The position numbers and the translations under genes were made by a program. From contig NW_020170415.1 of assembly GCF_000524195.1 (NCBI RefSeq), positions 610,116 through 674,115 of the forward strand: 64,000 bases of DNA. Direction: 5' to 3'. Every line of letters starts with the position of its first letter. The first letter of the stretch is position 1. The notes beneath the pieces were generated by a model that was not told the origin of the DNA, did not search any database, and saw only the letters and a program-made list of their open reading frames with translations. Below, in pieces: positions 34,541-46,415 of this stretch. This stretch comes from Echinococcus granulosus. Its lineage: Eukaryota; Platyhelminthes; Cestoda; Cyclophyllidea; Taeniidae.

Positions 34541-37500
34541 ATGCTTTCCAAGATTCGTAACAGAAGGGAGGCAGCCAAAGAGAGTAAGTTGCAGAGTGCT
34601 TTTCCTTTGAACTCAATTTTTTACTAGATAATTTTTGGATGAGAAAACCTTCCTAAGGTAAATATTTCCTACGCTGAAGTGCCGATGACTCGTTTTTGTT
34701 TGTAAAAACACCGATCATATTAGTTGACATGATCTTTTGGTGATTAAAGTTTCATTGACTGATTCAATTTAGCAAACATTTCTATTTTATTCACGTAAAT
34801 GGACCGAAAAATCTTAGGAGTGGTCTGTGTGATGAAAGCATCTAATATACCATTTGCATTCACTCTTACCGTCATTAAGCCAATAAATTTGGTAATAGAA
34901 ATCTAAAATAAATAGGAAAATTATTCTAGACGATAGCTTATTTTTCTGTTCTGATTACCAAGAATTTTTCGCCAATAATTGGAGTGAAAATTGTATAATT
35001 TTGGGTGAGTCAACTACTTTACTGGGAATAGCTGCTGAGACACAAAAAGTACTCTCGTGAAGGTCACGCAACCGCGACATTATTCAGACATGAGAAGCAA
35101 ACATGTAAAGGGAAACTTGATAATCCTTCGAATGAATAAAGGATTCAAAAGGCGGACCGGATTATACTTAATCCTTGAAATATTCAAACTGTTAGAGCCT
35201 ATTTTAGGGTAGCAGCTGATTCTGCTATCTTAAACAACTACTTTCTGCAGCCAAATGGGACAACGTTGTAACCGATTTGTTTTGGAAGAAACGAGTGATT
35301 AAATACTTGCATTTTTGACATTCTGGTACACTACTTTTCTGTATTTTGGGATTGTACAGATGAGGACGACGGCGACACAAAGGAATTCTTGCTCAATCGC
35401 AGTGTGAAAATCAAGGAAGGTGTGAGTCCGGAGGTGGAATATAGAATACATGAATTTCTTGGCAGGTTTGTAAATATTATACATAAATGCACTCGTATAA
35501 TACCATTTGTGCAAATTGTATCTTTGTATTAGTATAAACTGACAAGTAAACTCTTGAACGCCCCCTACATTTGATCAGGAACATTAAGAAGAAGTTTCTT
35601 TTCGATGGGCACTTTATTTAAAAAATAAAAAATCTCTTAAATAATTGAGGAGATAAGGAGACAAAACGGGTAACTAACACGAAAGTAGAATAAATAAATG
35701 ATTTTGATTTATTTACTTCATTAAACGAGAAGGCATTTAGAACTTAAAGCTCGACATTTTTTCATGTTACCATATAGCATTTGTCTCTGTAAAGCCAAGC
35801 TCCACACATTTTATTATTAAATTTTTCGAGATTCAAGTATTTCTAATTCAGAAATGGAATTTCCGCCTCTCTGAACGCGAGCTTTAGAAATAGACACACA
35901 CGGCTTTTGCACTGGCGATCAGTGCCGAAACCGCATAAGTGGGATGTCACAAGTGAAATAAGTTGTGTTTAAAAATAGTTTATCTGGCCAATAATCCTGT
36001 AGTCAATGCGCGTCATACCAACGACGGTCTGATAAAAAATTACCGCTAGTAAAATATTACAGGTGCGAGGTCAAATTCGGAGCGTGTAGAAACGCTGTTC
36101 AAGCTAAAGACCGCTAAGCATAATACTAGATGCCAATCGGCCTTGGTTTTTAGGGATTCAGTTATAACAATCCGAAAATAGTAAGAATTTTTTATTAACC
36201 ACAAGCTAAAAGTACTGCACATTTATTTCGGTATTTTAAAATCGAACAACCTGTTTGTGATACAGGATTTAGCGCAGTTAGTTGCCTATCATAAACCGGT
36301 AAAGAACACCCACTATAGATCTGCGATTTGCGGGGTCGTGTAAGTGCGGTGCTGGTAGTAAACTTGATAACCGCATGGCAGCGATCTCGCTCTTTTTGCA
36401 GTGGCAAGTTCGGTGATGTAAATAGGTGCGAGGAGAAGTCCACAGGCTACGAGTTGGCGGCCAAGGTCGTTCCCTACAGCTGCCTGGACGAGAAGGAGGG
36501 TGTGATGAATGAGGTGGGGATTATGTGCAGACTGCGACATCCCCGACTCATTCAACTCTACGATGTCTTTATCCAACGCGATCGAATCACTCTCATCATG
36601 GAACTGTGAGTCTCAATCATTCCTCTTCTATAAAAGTTTTACCACCTGGTGTGGATTTACTTCTGAAAATAAGGAGCTTCTCCTCCTCCTCCAAAGTCTC
36701 TAAAAACTGCATCACAATACACCAACTTCGCCGCCGAGCAAACCATGCTTCAATTTTACTTTCAGTTATGTCTTGGGATTAATGCTAGCGGTCACTGTTT
36801 GCAGAAAACTGTAATGGTAATTCAAAGTAGATATGGGAGAAAGGTTGGTTCATAGGATTTGCAGATTCGCCCGCATAGTAGCGTTAACTAAAATACCAAA
36901 TGGAAGGTATCAACTAAGGAGAGGCATTCACATAAACATGCATGGGAGAAGAATCCACGTTGGCACGCTCTGTGGGAGAGGAGTTAAAAACCGGGCCATG
37001 GAATTAGTTCGTTCTGGTGTCCCAAGGTTAATTCATGGATTGTTTAGTGCCATTGGCATTTCTTGCTCTAGTTAAACTGTACATCCTTAATTCAAAGAAA
37101 GGAATCATAAAATCTTGATTACTAACAAGTTATTTAAAGTAAGATGTCGTAATCAAGACTGGGATGAGATTTGGCGTATGCTTAATAGCCAGTAAGTTGC
37201 TTGTCTGTTGAAGTACGAAGGCGTAGTGACGCACTGCTAGTAGTAGCCGTCAAGCAGCTCAAATGCGCCTTTGTTGTAGAATAACTGGTGGTGAGCTGTT
37301 TGAACGCGTAATTGACGACAGCTTCGATCTGAATGAGGAGATTTGTGAGAAATTTATGCGACAAATTTTGCAAGGCGTTGAATATATTCATTCCCAACAC
37401 GTGATCCACTTGGATCTTAAGGTACGTGGCGGTCAGTTTGCACCTTTCATCACTTATTGACATGATACCTGCTTAAGGGCAGATTATTTGAATTCATAGC

Positions 37501-40500
37501 ATTCAGTACATAAATTTAGGGCAAAAATAATTGACCAATTCGAAAATTAAGTTCCCAGAAAGTATTACGCGCCTTGACGGTTATGAATAACTTTCAGTAA
37601 GAAAACTTGTAGTTTGGAAGCTTTTACTTTCATACCACTTTTGCCTACAACCAAAATTATGAAGCCTATAAAGTGGTGGGGATGTTGCGGTATATTTTGA
37701 TGCACCTTTCAAGATATTGACAATGCCAAAATTAGACACTTTAAGACCATAATAAACTTTTACAGGCAAAATTTTCATTGCATGATTTTTTATTTTTGAT
37801 TTTACAGCCCGAGAACATACTTTGCTTGTCAAGAACCGGTTTTAAGATAAAAATAATCGACTTTGGGCTGGCTCGAGAGGTGACTAATGGTGATTTGCGG
37901 GTGATGTTCGGTACTCCTGAGTTTGTCGCTCCCGAGGTCATTGCCTTTGACCCCGTGACCTACGCAACGGACATGTGGTCTCTTGGTGTGGTTTGCTACG
38001 TTCTGTAAGTGTCCCGATTATTGCCACAAGCCCTAATTTACTAGTACATTTGATTCCTCGGTCCTGCTAAAATTAGGCAGATTTCTACAGAATGATTTTA
38101 ATTTCATTTTATTCCTAGCGGATATTGCCCACTACTGCCTTAGTAACTTGTTTTTATTTGAATCAAAGCGGCCATTGTTTTTTCTTCTAAGACTTATGAT
38201 AAATAGTGCACTTCAAGCAATTACGCTCCCCAAAATGACTGGTTAACAGCCATTAAAAACGTGCTTTAACAGATTACCCGTTGGAATAGTATGTACCAAT
38301 GCCATTAAGACCTCCCAGCAATAGCAATAGCAACAAGAAATTGACAATGACGCGATTGCACAATCGTTTAAAGGCTTCATTATGACTAACGTTTGTCTTT
38401 TTTACCTGATCAATGGACCAATGATGACGTGAGATAGCCATGGCGATGTGTATATCCCTTATTCGACTGTAAAAGTCACGTATGAATTCGGCTGGCAGCT
38501 GACGTTTCGCTAGTAATTCCTAGCAGTTAGTTCGATGTAAGTGTGGAATTAGATTCCTGACTTATTTACAGTCTTGCCGTTAAATCGCTTGACGCTTTTA
38601 AAGCTGAAAATGAATAACTATTGAAGGGTAAAAAGTAAGTTATTGTTGCAGTTTAACTATGGCAGTAAACGAGGAAAAAATTGCTAAAGTAGTTTACGAA
38701 GAACACGAATTCTGTAGTAGAGATTGTACCCAGAAGGAGAATTACAAGCATCTCTAACTCTCCCTGCAAAGAGGTAGGAATTTTAAGCAGGATAGTTAAG
38801 GCATGTGCATTTCATAGACAGGTCTGACAGTCTTTTCTCTTCACCAAAACATGGCAGCAATTGTTTGAAAAAGGAAATTTTTACACAAATGGAGTGGTTA
38901 AAAAGCACCAGTCTTGTTGCATTCAATATTTTGAGGAATTTTGTAATATCAGACAGATGATTTATTTAGCTGCTGCCTGCCTTATTTCCCTTTGAAAGTT
39001 GGCGCATTCCTACTTTGAAAACTCGAAGACAGTTTTGACAGGATACCGTAACAAAGAACATCATTTTTAGCGGAAAAAAGTGCCCATGATAAATGTTAAA
39101 GTTTTTATCTTCGAGTCTTTACTTCGTAGAAAGAAGTGTAAATCTTGTTGTAAAAGGCTGAAACGAGGAAGCTGAGTTGCTTCAACAAAGTAGGAAACTT
39201 CAGTGAAGCTTTCCAGTAGAATTTTAACCAAATAATATGATGCCAGGTGGAAGGAGGTCAATAAACTCGGTGTTCTCCGACGCATTTTTGGGTTAAAGGA
39301 AAGGCAAAAGGCCTCAACGTTTCCCTAACATGTACCTTTATTTGAGAAAGAAAGGTACTTTTACTGGAATTGTCGTCCTATTTTGTAAACAGAAAAGAGA
39401 ACATAATCAAGAGCCCTCAAATTGATCAGCGATCCTGAAATTGCAGACAAAGATTTTATTCAATCATTCTTGATCCATTTATTTATTTAACAGTTAGTTC
39501 ATTTAGTCATTAATTAATTCAGTTCCCATTTATTCACCCCCATTGTGTTTAGCCACTCATTTCTTGAGGCTAAGATGTTTTCAAAACACCTTTAAAACAT
39601 CTTTGAACTTCACCAGCGTTCAAGTTACTTAAGCGGAGATATTAATTGCAAAGCCTTTGCGGACCCACAGAAAACGCAAGTAAAGCATTTTTGCTGTGTA
39701 AAGCAATCATTTTATCTCGTTGTCAGTTATCAGTTATATTTCTGGGGGAAAAATGGGGTTGTCAACTGCCCATGAAGATCGTTTATTAACATCAAGGAAA
39801 AATCTTTAGAATTATCTGTTTCCCCTCTGCAGCTTCATTTCTGCTCCATCTATCCCCAAACAGGGTAGTACTTCTGTGATTTCATTCACCATACACGTTT
39901 TTGCCAAAAATAAGAAAAAATCACTCTTACCGTTAAATTGGCGAACTGTAGGCCTAGAATTGGGAGTTAACGTTATTTTTTAGTGATTGACATAATCAGT
40001 AGATGGACTTTTCGGACCTTCCATAGTGTTTGTTGGATTGTGTACAAGAATATAAATATTAAAATCTAAGAAAAAAAAATTTTTCGACTCCTATCTAAGG
40101 CTTTCCGGTCTGTCACCATTCATGGGTGACAACGAAAGTGAGACTTTGAGCAACATTATGCGCTGCAGCTACACCTTCGACTACCCGGAGTTCAAGGACA
40201 TATCCGCCGATGCCAAGGACTTTATCAAAAGCCTTCTAAACAAGAATCCACGGTGAGCCAGCCTACTAAGAAAGATCAAATTCTAATTTCATAAATCAAA
40301 GCATTAAATGATAAATTCATGCAAATTTTTAGCAAGAGAAATACCGCCACACAGTGCCTTGCTCATCCCTGGTTAAAGGTATGTTATCAATCCACTCGGG
40401 TGCATCTTTTCATGAGAAGGTTTCGTAATTTCCGTCTTTAAAATAAGCGCTTTTTAATTAGATAAGCTCGAATGCTTATCACCTGACTTCCTTGATTTTT

Positions 40501-42143
40501 CAATTGGACGTGTCTTTTAAGGAAGCAGAAATAATGTTTGTCAGTAGTTGTGACACAGCAATGGTACTCAGCTCAAGGTGGACCACTCGCGTCTACGGAA
40601 CTCGGGTATCGTGGTACCGTTAGCAAAATAACCTTATAAAACTGTCTATAATGCTGCAGCTAACAACTCAGATAAGACCTATACCGCCTTCTGAAAACAT
40701 ATGAACCCTTGTATCTCATTTATTCGGATCAAAAGTGATCCGTCCAATCAAACGTGAGGTCCTAGGAATATCTGCAACTCCTTTTTTGATTCCAATACTG
40801 GGTAAAGATAAGGAAAAAACCTTTTGTCTAAACGAATTTAAATAAATTGTTTTTCATCTCTAAGTCCATTAAATATTTGCAATCAATTCTTTGATATCCG
40901 ATAGACGAAAAATTTGCCATGACACCGCATTTGTACTTCAATTCTAGGAGAAACCACGGTTAAAGCGATCAGCAACAGTTAACAAAAAGCGGTTGCGTCA
41001 TTTCGTATACCGACGCAAGTGGCAGGTGGGTAATAAGAATCGTCACCTTCTTTACCAGCTATAATAAAGTTTAGTTACTTGTTTTTATTCTCCGATATAT
41101 TCTAGAAAGCCGTAAATGCGATCATAGCGCTTCAGAGAATGGGAGTTGTGTTGACCCACACCCCCAACAGGGAGTCGGATTATCGAAAGCTGCTCCAAGC
41201 CAAAAGCTCAAAGACTGCTGCTTTTTACCGCAAAACTTCCATTCGGGATACACCTTTCGTGGTGGTTCCGGAAGGTGACGTGAAGCGAAAACAGTCCTAC
41301 AGTAAACCTGGTGAGGCCGTTAAGCAGCCTATTGAACGGAGAGTGTCAATCCCCCCCACAAATGCACCAAAAACTACTCCTAACAAGAGACCTCCCCAAA
41401 TTACTGTCACAAATCCCTCGAAAACCGAACTAAAGCAGCGGATTCCTGGCTTTACACAGGACCAGATCTCGTCCAGCTCACCTGTGAATAAACCTTCGAC
41501 TCCAATATCACCTAAAGCAGAACCAACTTCTCCCTCGGGACAGATGCAGTCAAAACTAGCCACTGCGCCACAGAAGACGCTTATTAACAGTACATCAAAT
41601 AATCCATTTAAAAAAGAGGCTCAACCTCTTACACATACGGACCAAAAACATACATCTCCAAAGCCGCCAACACTGCAACCGATGAACAAAACCGAAGTCA
41701 AACAGCCATCCTTGGGGATTACAAATAAAACGCCGAAGAACCTCGCCACACCAGATGCTTCCTCTATAAATGCGTCGGCAGGCGCGACAAAGGGTTCCAT
41801 TAGCCCACCATTTGGGAACCGGGAGTTGAGTTTGCAAAAGTCGACAGCTACTAATGTTGTGTCAAAATCCGCTACCCGGATGAAATCGCCTCCCTCCTCC
41901 ACAACAATACGACCTTCGACAGCACCTTCCATAACTTCTACCAACGCCACCGCTGAGACCACTTCTTCCGGATTAACTGCAGACAGACCGAATCCACAGC
42001 CGTCAGAACCAGTACTCCTGAAGATGGTGACGCTTTCAAAGCCGCGGGGCAGTGTTGCGGACCGCATAAGTTTTTTCAACAACTCCTCTACCAATCAGCA
42101 AATAAAAAGCGCCAAAGGCAAGAAGTTTTCTCTTTACAGTTAA
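34541..42143 (+). CDS. MYLK: Myosin light chain kinase (smooth-muscle/non-muscle type, Ig-less), complete, 9 exons
   Basis: Ca2+/calmodulin-dependent Ser/Thr kinase acting on myosin light chain. Exons: 34541-34583, 35360-35465, 36402-36605, 37280-37421, 37808-38004, 40100-40252, 40333-40378, 40948-41025, 41106-42143; 2007 nt, 668 aa; GT-AG, phases close. The kinase domain is about residues 42-300: Gly loop FLGSGKFGDV, ATP-binding Lys71 in ELAAK, MLCK-type GGELFERV, catalytic HLDLKPEN (Asp163), Mg-binding DFG (Asp183), [37 protein letters not shown]. It ends with the autoinhibitory/calmodulin-binding segment VYRRKWQKAVNAIIALQRMG (about 317-336), very like vertebrate smMLCK RRKWQKTGNAV. The last exon adds about 330 residues rich in Ser, Thr, Pro, Lys and Asn with no Ig or FnIII domain. 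Start: ATG 34541, the first of a 14-residue basic exon. The long intron 38005-40099 holds nothing recognised. ATTAAA at 42485 is a possible poly(A) signal. Confidence 0.93.
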
Positions 42144-45100
42144 AACAACTTGCCTGGTGTTGGCTGCTTAACTTTGATGTTTTACTGCTACTGCGCTATC
42201 GAGAGCTCTGCCAAATGCCACCCTTTCGTTTGTACATAAACACACATATCCACAGACAAAGATGCAAAGAGGGACATATTCACATTGACTGCTCTGTGTT
42301 TACAGAACGGTGTGTGTCTGAAATTCCGCTTTATCAAGATGCTTTATTCCTTCCACACTGTATTACCCATCCGTCTTATGACAAGAGGCTTTTCTATTCC
42401 ACCTGTTCTACTTTTACTTTGTTTAAAGGCCAGATGTCCTCAAGATAAAGGGATCATTCAATCAGATTTTGGATTTTCGACAAAATTAAAAGATTAGATG
42501 GCACAAATTGGTGTTTTAAGGTGCTTACTTTTGTGGAGGCGAATGCCATAAATGTGTACATAAAATATTTTAGATTTTAGTAACTGGAATGCCCGATGCA
42601 CATATAGAGACGACTTGGTTATGAACATACAGAATGACTGCACAGTCAAATGGCTGGGTGATGTGAGCAAGGCTTTGCGTCACGGTAGTAGGGGCTGAAT
42701 AATGGGTGTTTGTAAAAGTACAACAGCACCAGCGGCGGCTGCTTTGACTTTTGTGCACGGTCCTAATAACTAGTCCCTTTTCATCCCTTGCGGTGACCTC
42801 GAATTCGCCACGGCTGTGATGAGCGCAAGTAAACCATGTGTGGTTTCGTGTTTTCCCTCTTAAATGCAGTTGATAGTCTGATTTTCAGGTATTTTTGAGG
42901 AAAATTGCGCCTCACATGGGAATCATGAATTGTTAATCTATAGTTTCTATGAGGACTTGGAGTGCAAAGTAGATTCCGTCTAAACTCCAATTTAGGTCCA
43001 GGAATTATTTTCAAAGACTGTGTGTGGACCTAGGCGCCACTTATGAGCTTGATTAATTTGAAAACAGAAAACCCACACTTTTATTGTGAAGCGAAACCCG
43101 AGGTTTATTTGGCATTTCGATTTCATTTCATTGATTAGATTCTTTGACAACTATAGCATTGTCAACATTACAGACCTAGGCACTTTCGGCGCATACTTTA
43201 TCGCTACACCACCGATTTCTTCTAACACTGTTCGACGGAAATAATTTATTCCAATGAAAAAGCTTGGGACCAAAATTGCACCAATGGAGTTGCCAAATTG
43301 ATTTATGCATTCTTAGGGCTGGCCTCTTTGATTCGCCAGACTCTTTAACAGGACATGCGGTGTCTCATTAACCATTCAATTGGTCTGGAGGTGGGCGTGT
43401 TATACCAAACACACAAATATGCATATTTATCCATTTCAACTTTCACACGCTCTAGAGCTTTTTTTGCCACAAAAGTACTTAGAAGCCTTGAGGCATAATG
43501 CACGCGGTTAATGTAGTAGTTCTACGCTAATGTAGAACAAAAAGGAATCCACAGAAATATGGATTATTAAGGGATTAAATGGAAACGGTCAAAGGTAAAG
43601 ACAATGCCTACTATTCAAAAAGTGTAATTTTTAAAAGGAGCCGTTAACAGTGAAAGAATCTGGAGTTCTGAAGTATTGTAACTTAGAGGTATTTCAAATA
43701 ATTTATATCGACTTCAATACCCTTATTCTCCTTTCAAAGGACTAGTATTTTTTGTGGATAATCCTGCTGTAACCCACACAATAGCTAGATTCAGTGTCAG
43801 TTAATAAGAATAAAATAGGGAAATACATTTTTTCAAAAAGTGTTGAAAGCGAAGACACAAAAAAGGCAAATCCTTCACTGTAGTACATTCTTTACTTACT
43901 TGCATAACGTTTCCCTTTGATGTAGTAAAGCTTTGCTAAAGTAAGGAAACAAACCCTACCAAACGAAGAAATTTTGAAAATTTTCTCTAATATTTAGTAT
44001 TCGCTAACTAGAATAAACGCTATTTATATATGTCCAAAATGTTATTCTGATCTAGTGCCTTTTAAGGCAATCAAAACTAATAATTCTTTAATATTTTAAT
44101 GAAACAAGCTTGGAGATTTTATTTGGATGGGGCCCCAAAACTGCAACAATGCTTTCCATACAAAGAAATCTTTATCTTTCTTAGGATCCCAAAAGAAATT
44201 AGCAGATTTTAGCACTAATCAGTAAAACAGGATTCAAAGGCGGTATCCCTAGCAGTGTCGACAGGGGGGTTCGGAGGCAAGCAGGCCTTGGAGACAAGCG
44301 CATAAGGCTAACTAAACATTGCCAAAATTTCCTCGAGTGCTCCTTTCTCAGAATTCTGCTATATTTTAATTCTTCTACTGACAATGTCATAGATTTGTGA
44401 CTCCCAGTTTCTTACCTGAGTTCACGCATCACTTACAACCACTTATCATCTAAAAGAGGCAAGGATAAAAGAAAACTGCGATTCTGGTAGCAAATGTGTT
44501 ATGGAAAGGATTTGTCCCAAGCCGCGGAACAAATCTAAAATCCCCGAAGCAAAATGAAGCAAAGATCAGTATGGACGCGGAAAGGTGTCTCCATACCCTC
44601 TGCAGGACAATAGAAGAAGAACTATGTGAAGAAGTAATGTCAGAAAGAATGGAGCACAGTGAGCAGCGTTTCCAAAATCGCCAGGAGCATCTGTATAAGT
44701 TTCCTGGAGTTTCGGCAGGGTACATTGCCAGTACACTTAACCCATTCAAAAGGGACAATCCTTAAGACAAGATTCGGTTCCTATTTACAGCTTTACGCGG
44801 ATAAATGGATACCCTAGTGACCTTTCAAGTGTAAAAGTAGTTCGAGGAAAGATATGTGCTATAAAATGATGTCTATTTGTGGGAGCTTGAATCTTATCTT
44901 GTTCCCAACCAGGGTAATTAGTAGGCTAAAGTTTCTCTGCTGAAGTCTTTATAAGTAAGCAAAGGCACAGTGTATGCACCCGTGATATCTAGCGGAAAAC
45001 AGAGACCATCGAAACCCCAGAGCGGTTTTTCGTCTTGCACATTTATGGTATTTAACCTTGACCTTAAACTGATTAGTAGAAGACTTAAAGTACATTTGTA

Positions 45101-46224
45101 TATGATATCAGCCACTCAGGAGGGAAGTTACAGAATATTCAGGGATTAGTCACGACAAAGGAGAACTCCTGGAAAGTCAAAACAGAAATATTTTCCAGGG
45201 TTGAAGGTATTCCCAAGATCTAATCTCTTCTCCTGTGTAATGGTTATACAGATTTAGTTCGGCAGGAGTACCTCGTCTACCTTCTTCTTTACGCTAAAGT
45301 GCTCGACAAGGGGATGTTACTTTGTGGTTTCTCACTTTTATTCATCTGCAGCAAACCTCTCTATTCTCGAGCTGCTATTAAACTTTCACCAGCAGAGAAA
45401 ATCGGCTACTGCGACTAAGGTGTTTTAGAACAAGGACATGAGATCCATCGTTTTTCATTCTCTGTAGGATGTCGAGGATGCAGCTCATCTTCCCAGATCA
45501 AGAATGTGTTACGTCTGATATATCGTTCAAAGCTAAAATAATCCATCTTCGGTACATTGTTTGGTACAACAAGTTATCAAAGCCGAATAACAATGGGTGT
45601 CACAATGTTGCGATGCAGAACTCGGTCTCGCATTTATAAAGCTGATGGCTAACTAGTTGGAATCTCTATCAAAAACGCGAATATACCTTCTTGCCTGAAG
45701 GAGATGAATCCTCTTCGTTAAAAGTATAAACCACACTGACCCGTGATCGTTTATCCTTGTAAACAGCTCTTTCAAGTTTATCTACTTTGACTTCTTGTTA
45801 CAGCTTGTGAAGCAAGCTAATAACCTCCAAAATAAATGAAGCCTGCTAAGGGGCAAGTTTAATAGGCATTTCAGGGAAAATATCTTCCAAAAGCCCTCAG
45901 CATTAGGCATTAAATGTCACGGTCACCTCAAATGCCAAATTGCGCAGATACTTTATCAATGCCAGGAAATCTGTTTTCTCCTCCTACGAATCGCATTTTA
46001 AATTGCAACTTGGAACTGAAAAATACTTTTGGATTTTAAGGACGACGTGGAACAATCGTGGTGCTGACGATCCACCGCACTACTTTACTGACTATTTGAA
46101 GGGGAGGGGCTGTCTAATCACACAAGTTATAGGTATTTCGGCATGGGTTTAGGTAAAATCTTAGACAGTCAGGTAACCGAATCGGCTTCTAATTTACACC
46201 TTTTTTTCAGCTGCCAGTTTCCTT
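42144..46224. other. Kinase 3' region and intergenic DNA
   Basis: The first 350 bases are probably kinase 3' UTR (ATTAAA at 42485-42490). The rest is AT-rich with no recognised gene. One frame at 44571-44765 (64 codons from an ATG) has a protein-like charged composition but no identity. It is discussed as a finding. Confidence 0.4.
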
Positions 46225-46415
46225 CATAGAATGATTACATGTTTAAATCTTTATTTTAGTTTCGCCAGCACTTCAATCTCTGCAAATTGTACTTCCGCAT
46301 GGCATGGCCTCCGAATCTTGTCTGCAACCCTCCTTTCAGCTCTTCCATACATCACTAATACACATTATGCCCTAGTATGGTGCCTTCTTTCGACTTTAGG
46401 ATGGACTCTGGAAGA
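46225..46415 (+). repeat. Solo LTR of the TRIM-like family (diverged)
   Basis: It reads TGTTTAAATCTTTATTTTAG, then CCGCATGGCATGGCCTCCG, CAGCTCTTCCATACATCACTAATACACATTATGCCC and TTCTTTCGACTTTAGGATGGACTC, in the order of the LTR consensus but with more mismatches than other copies. Confidence 0.5.
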
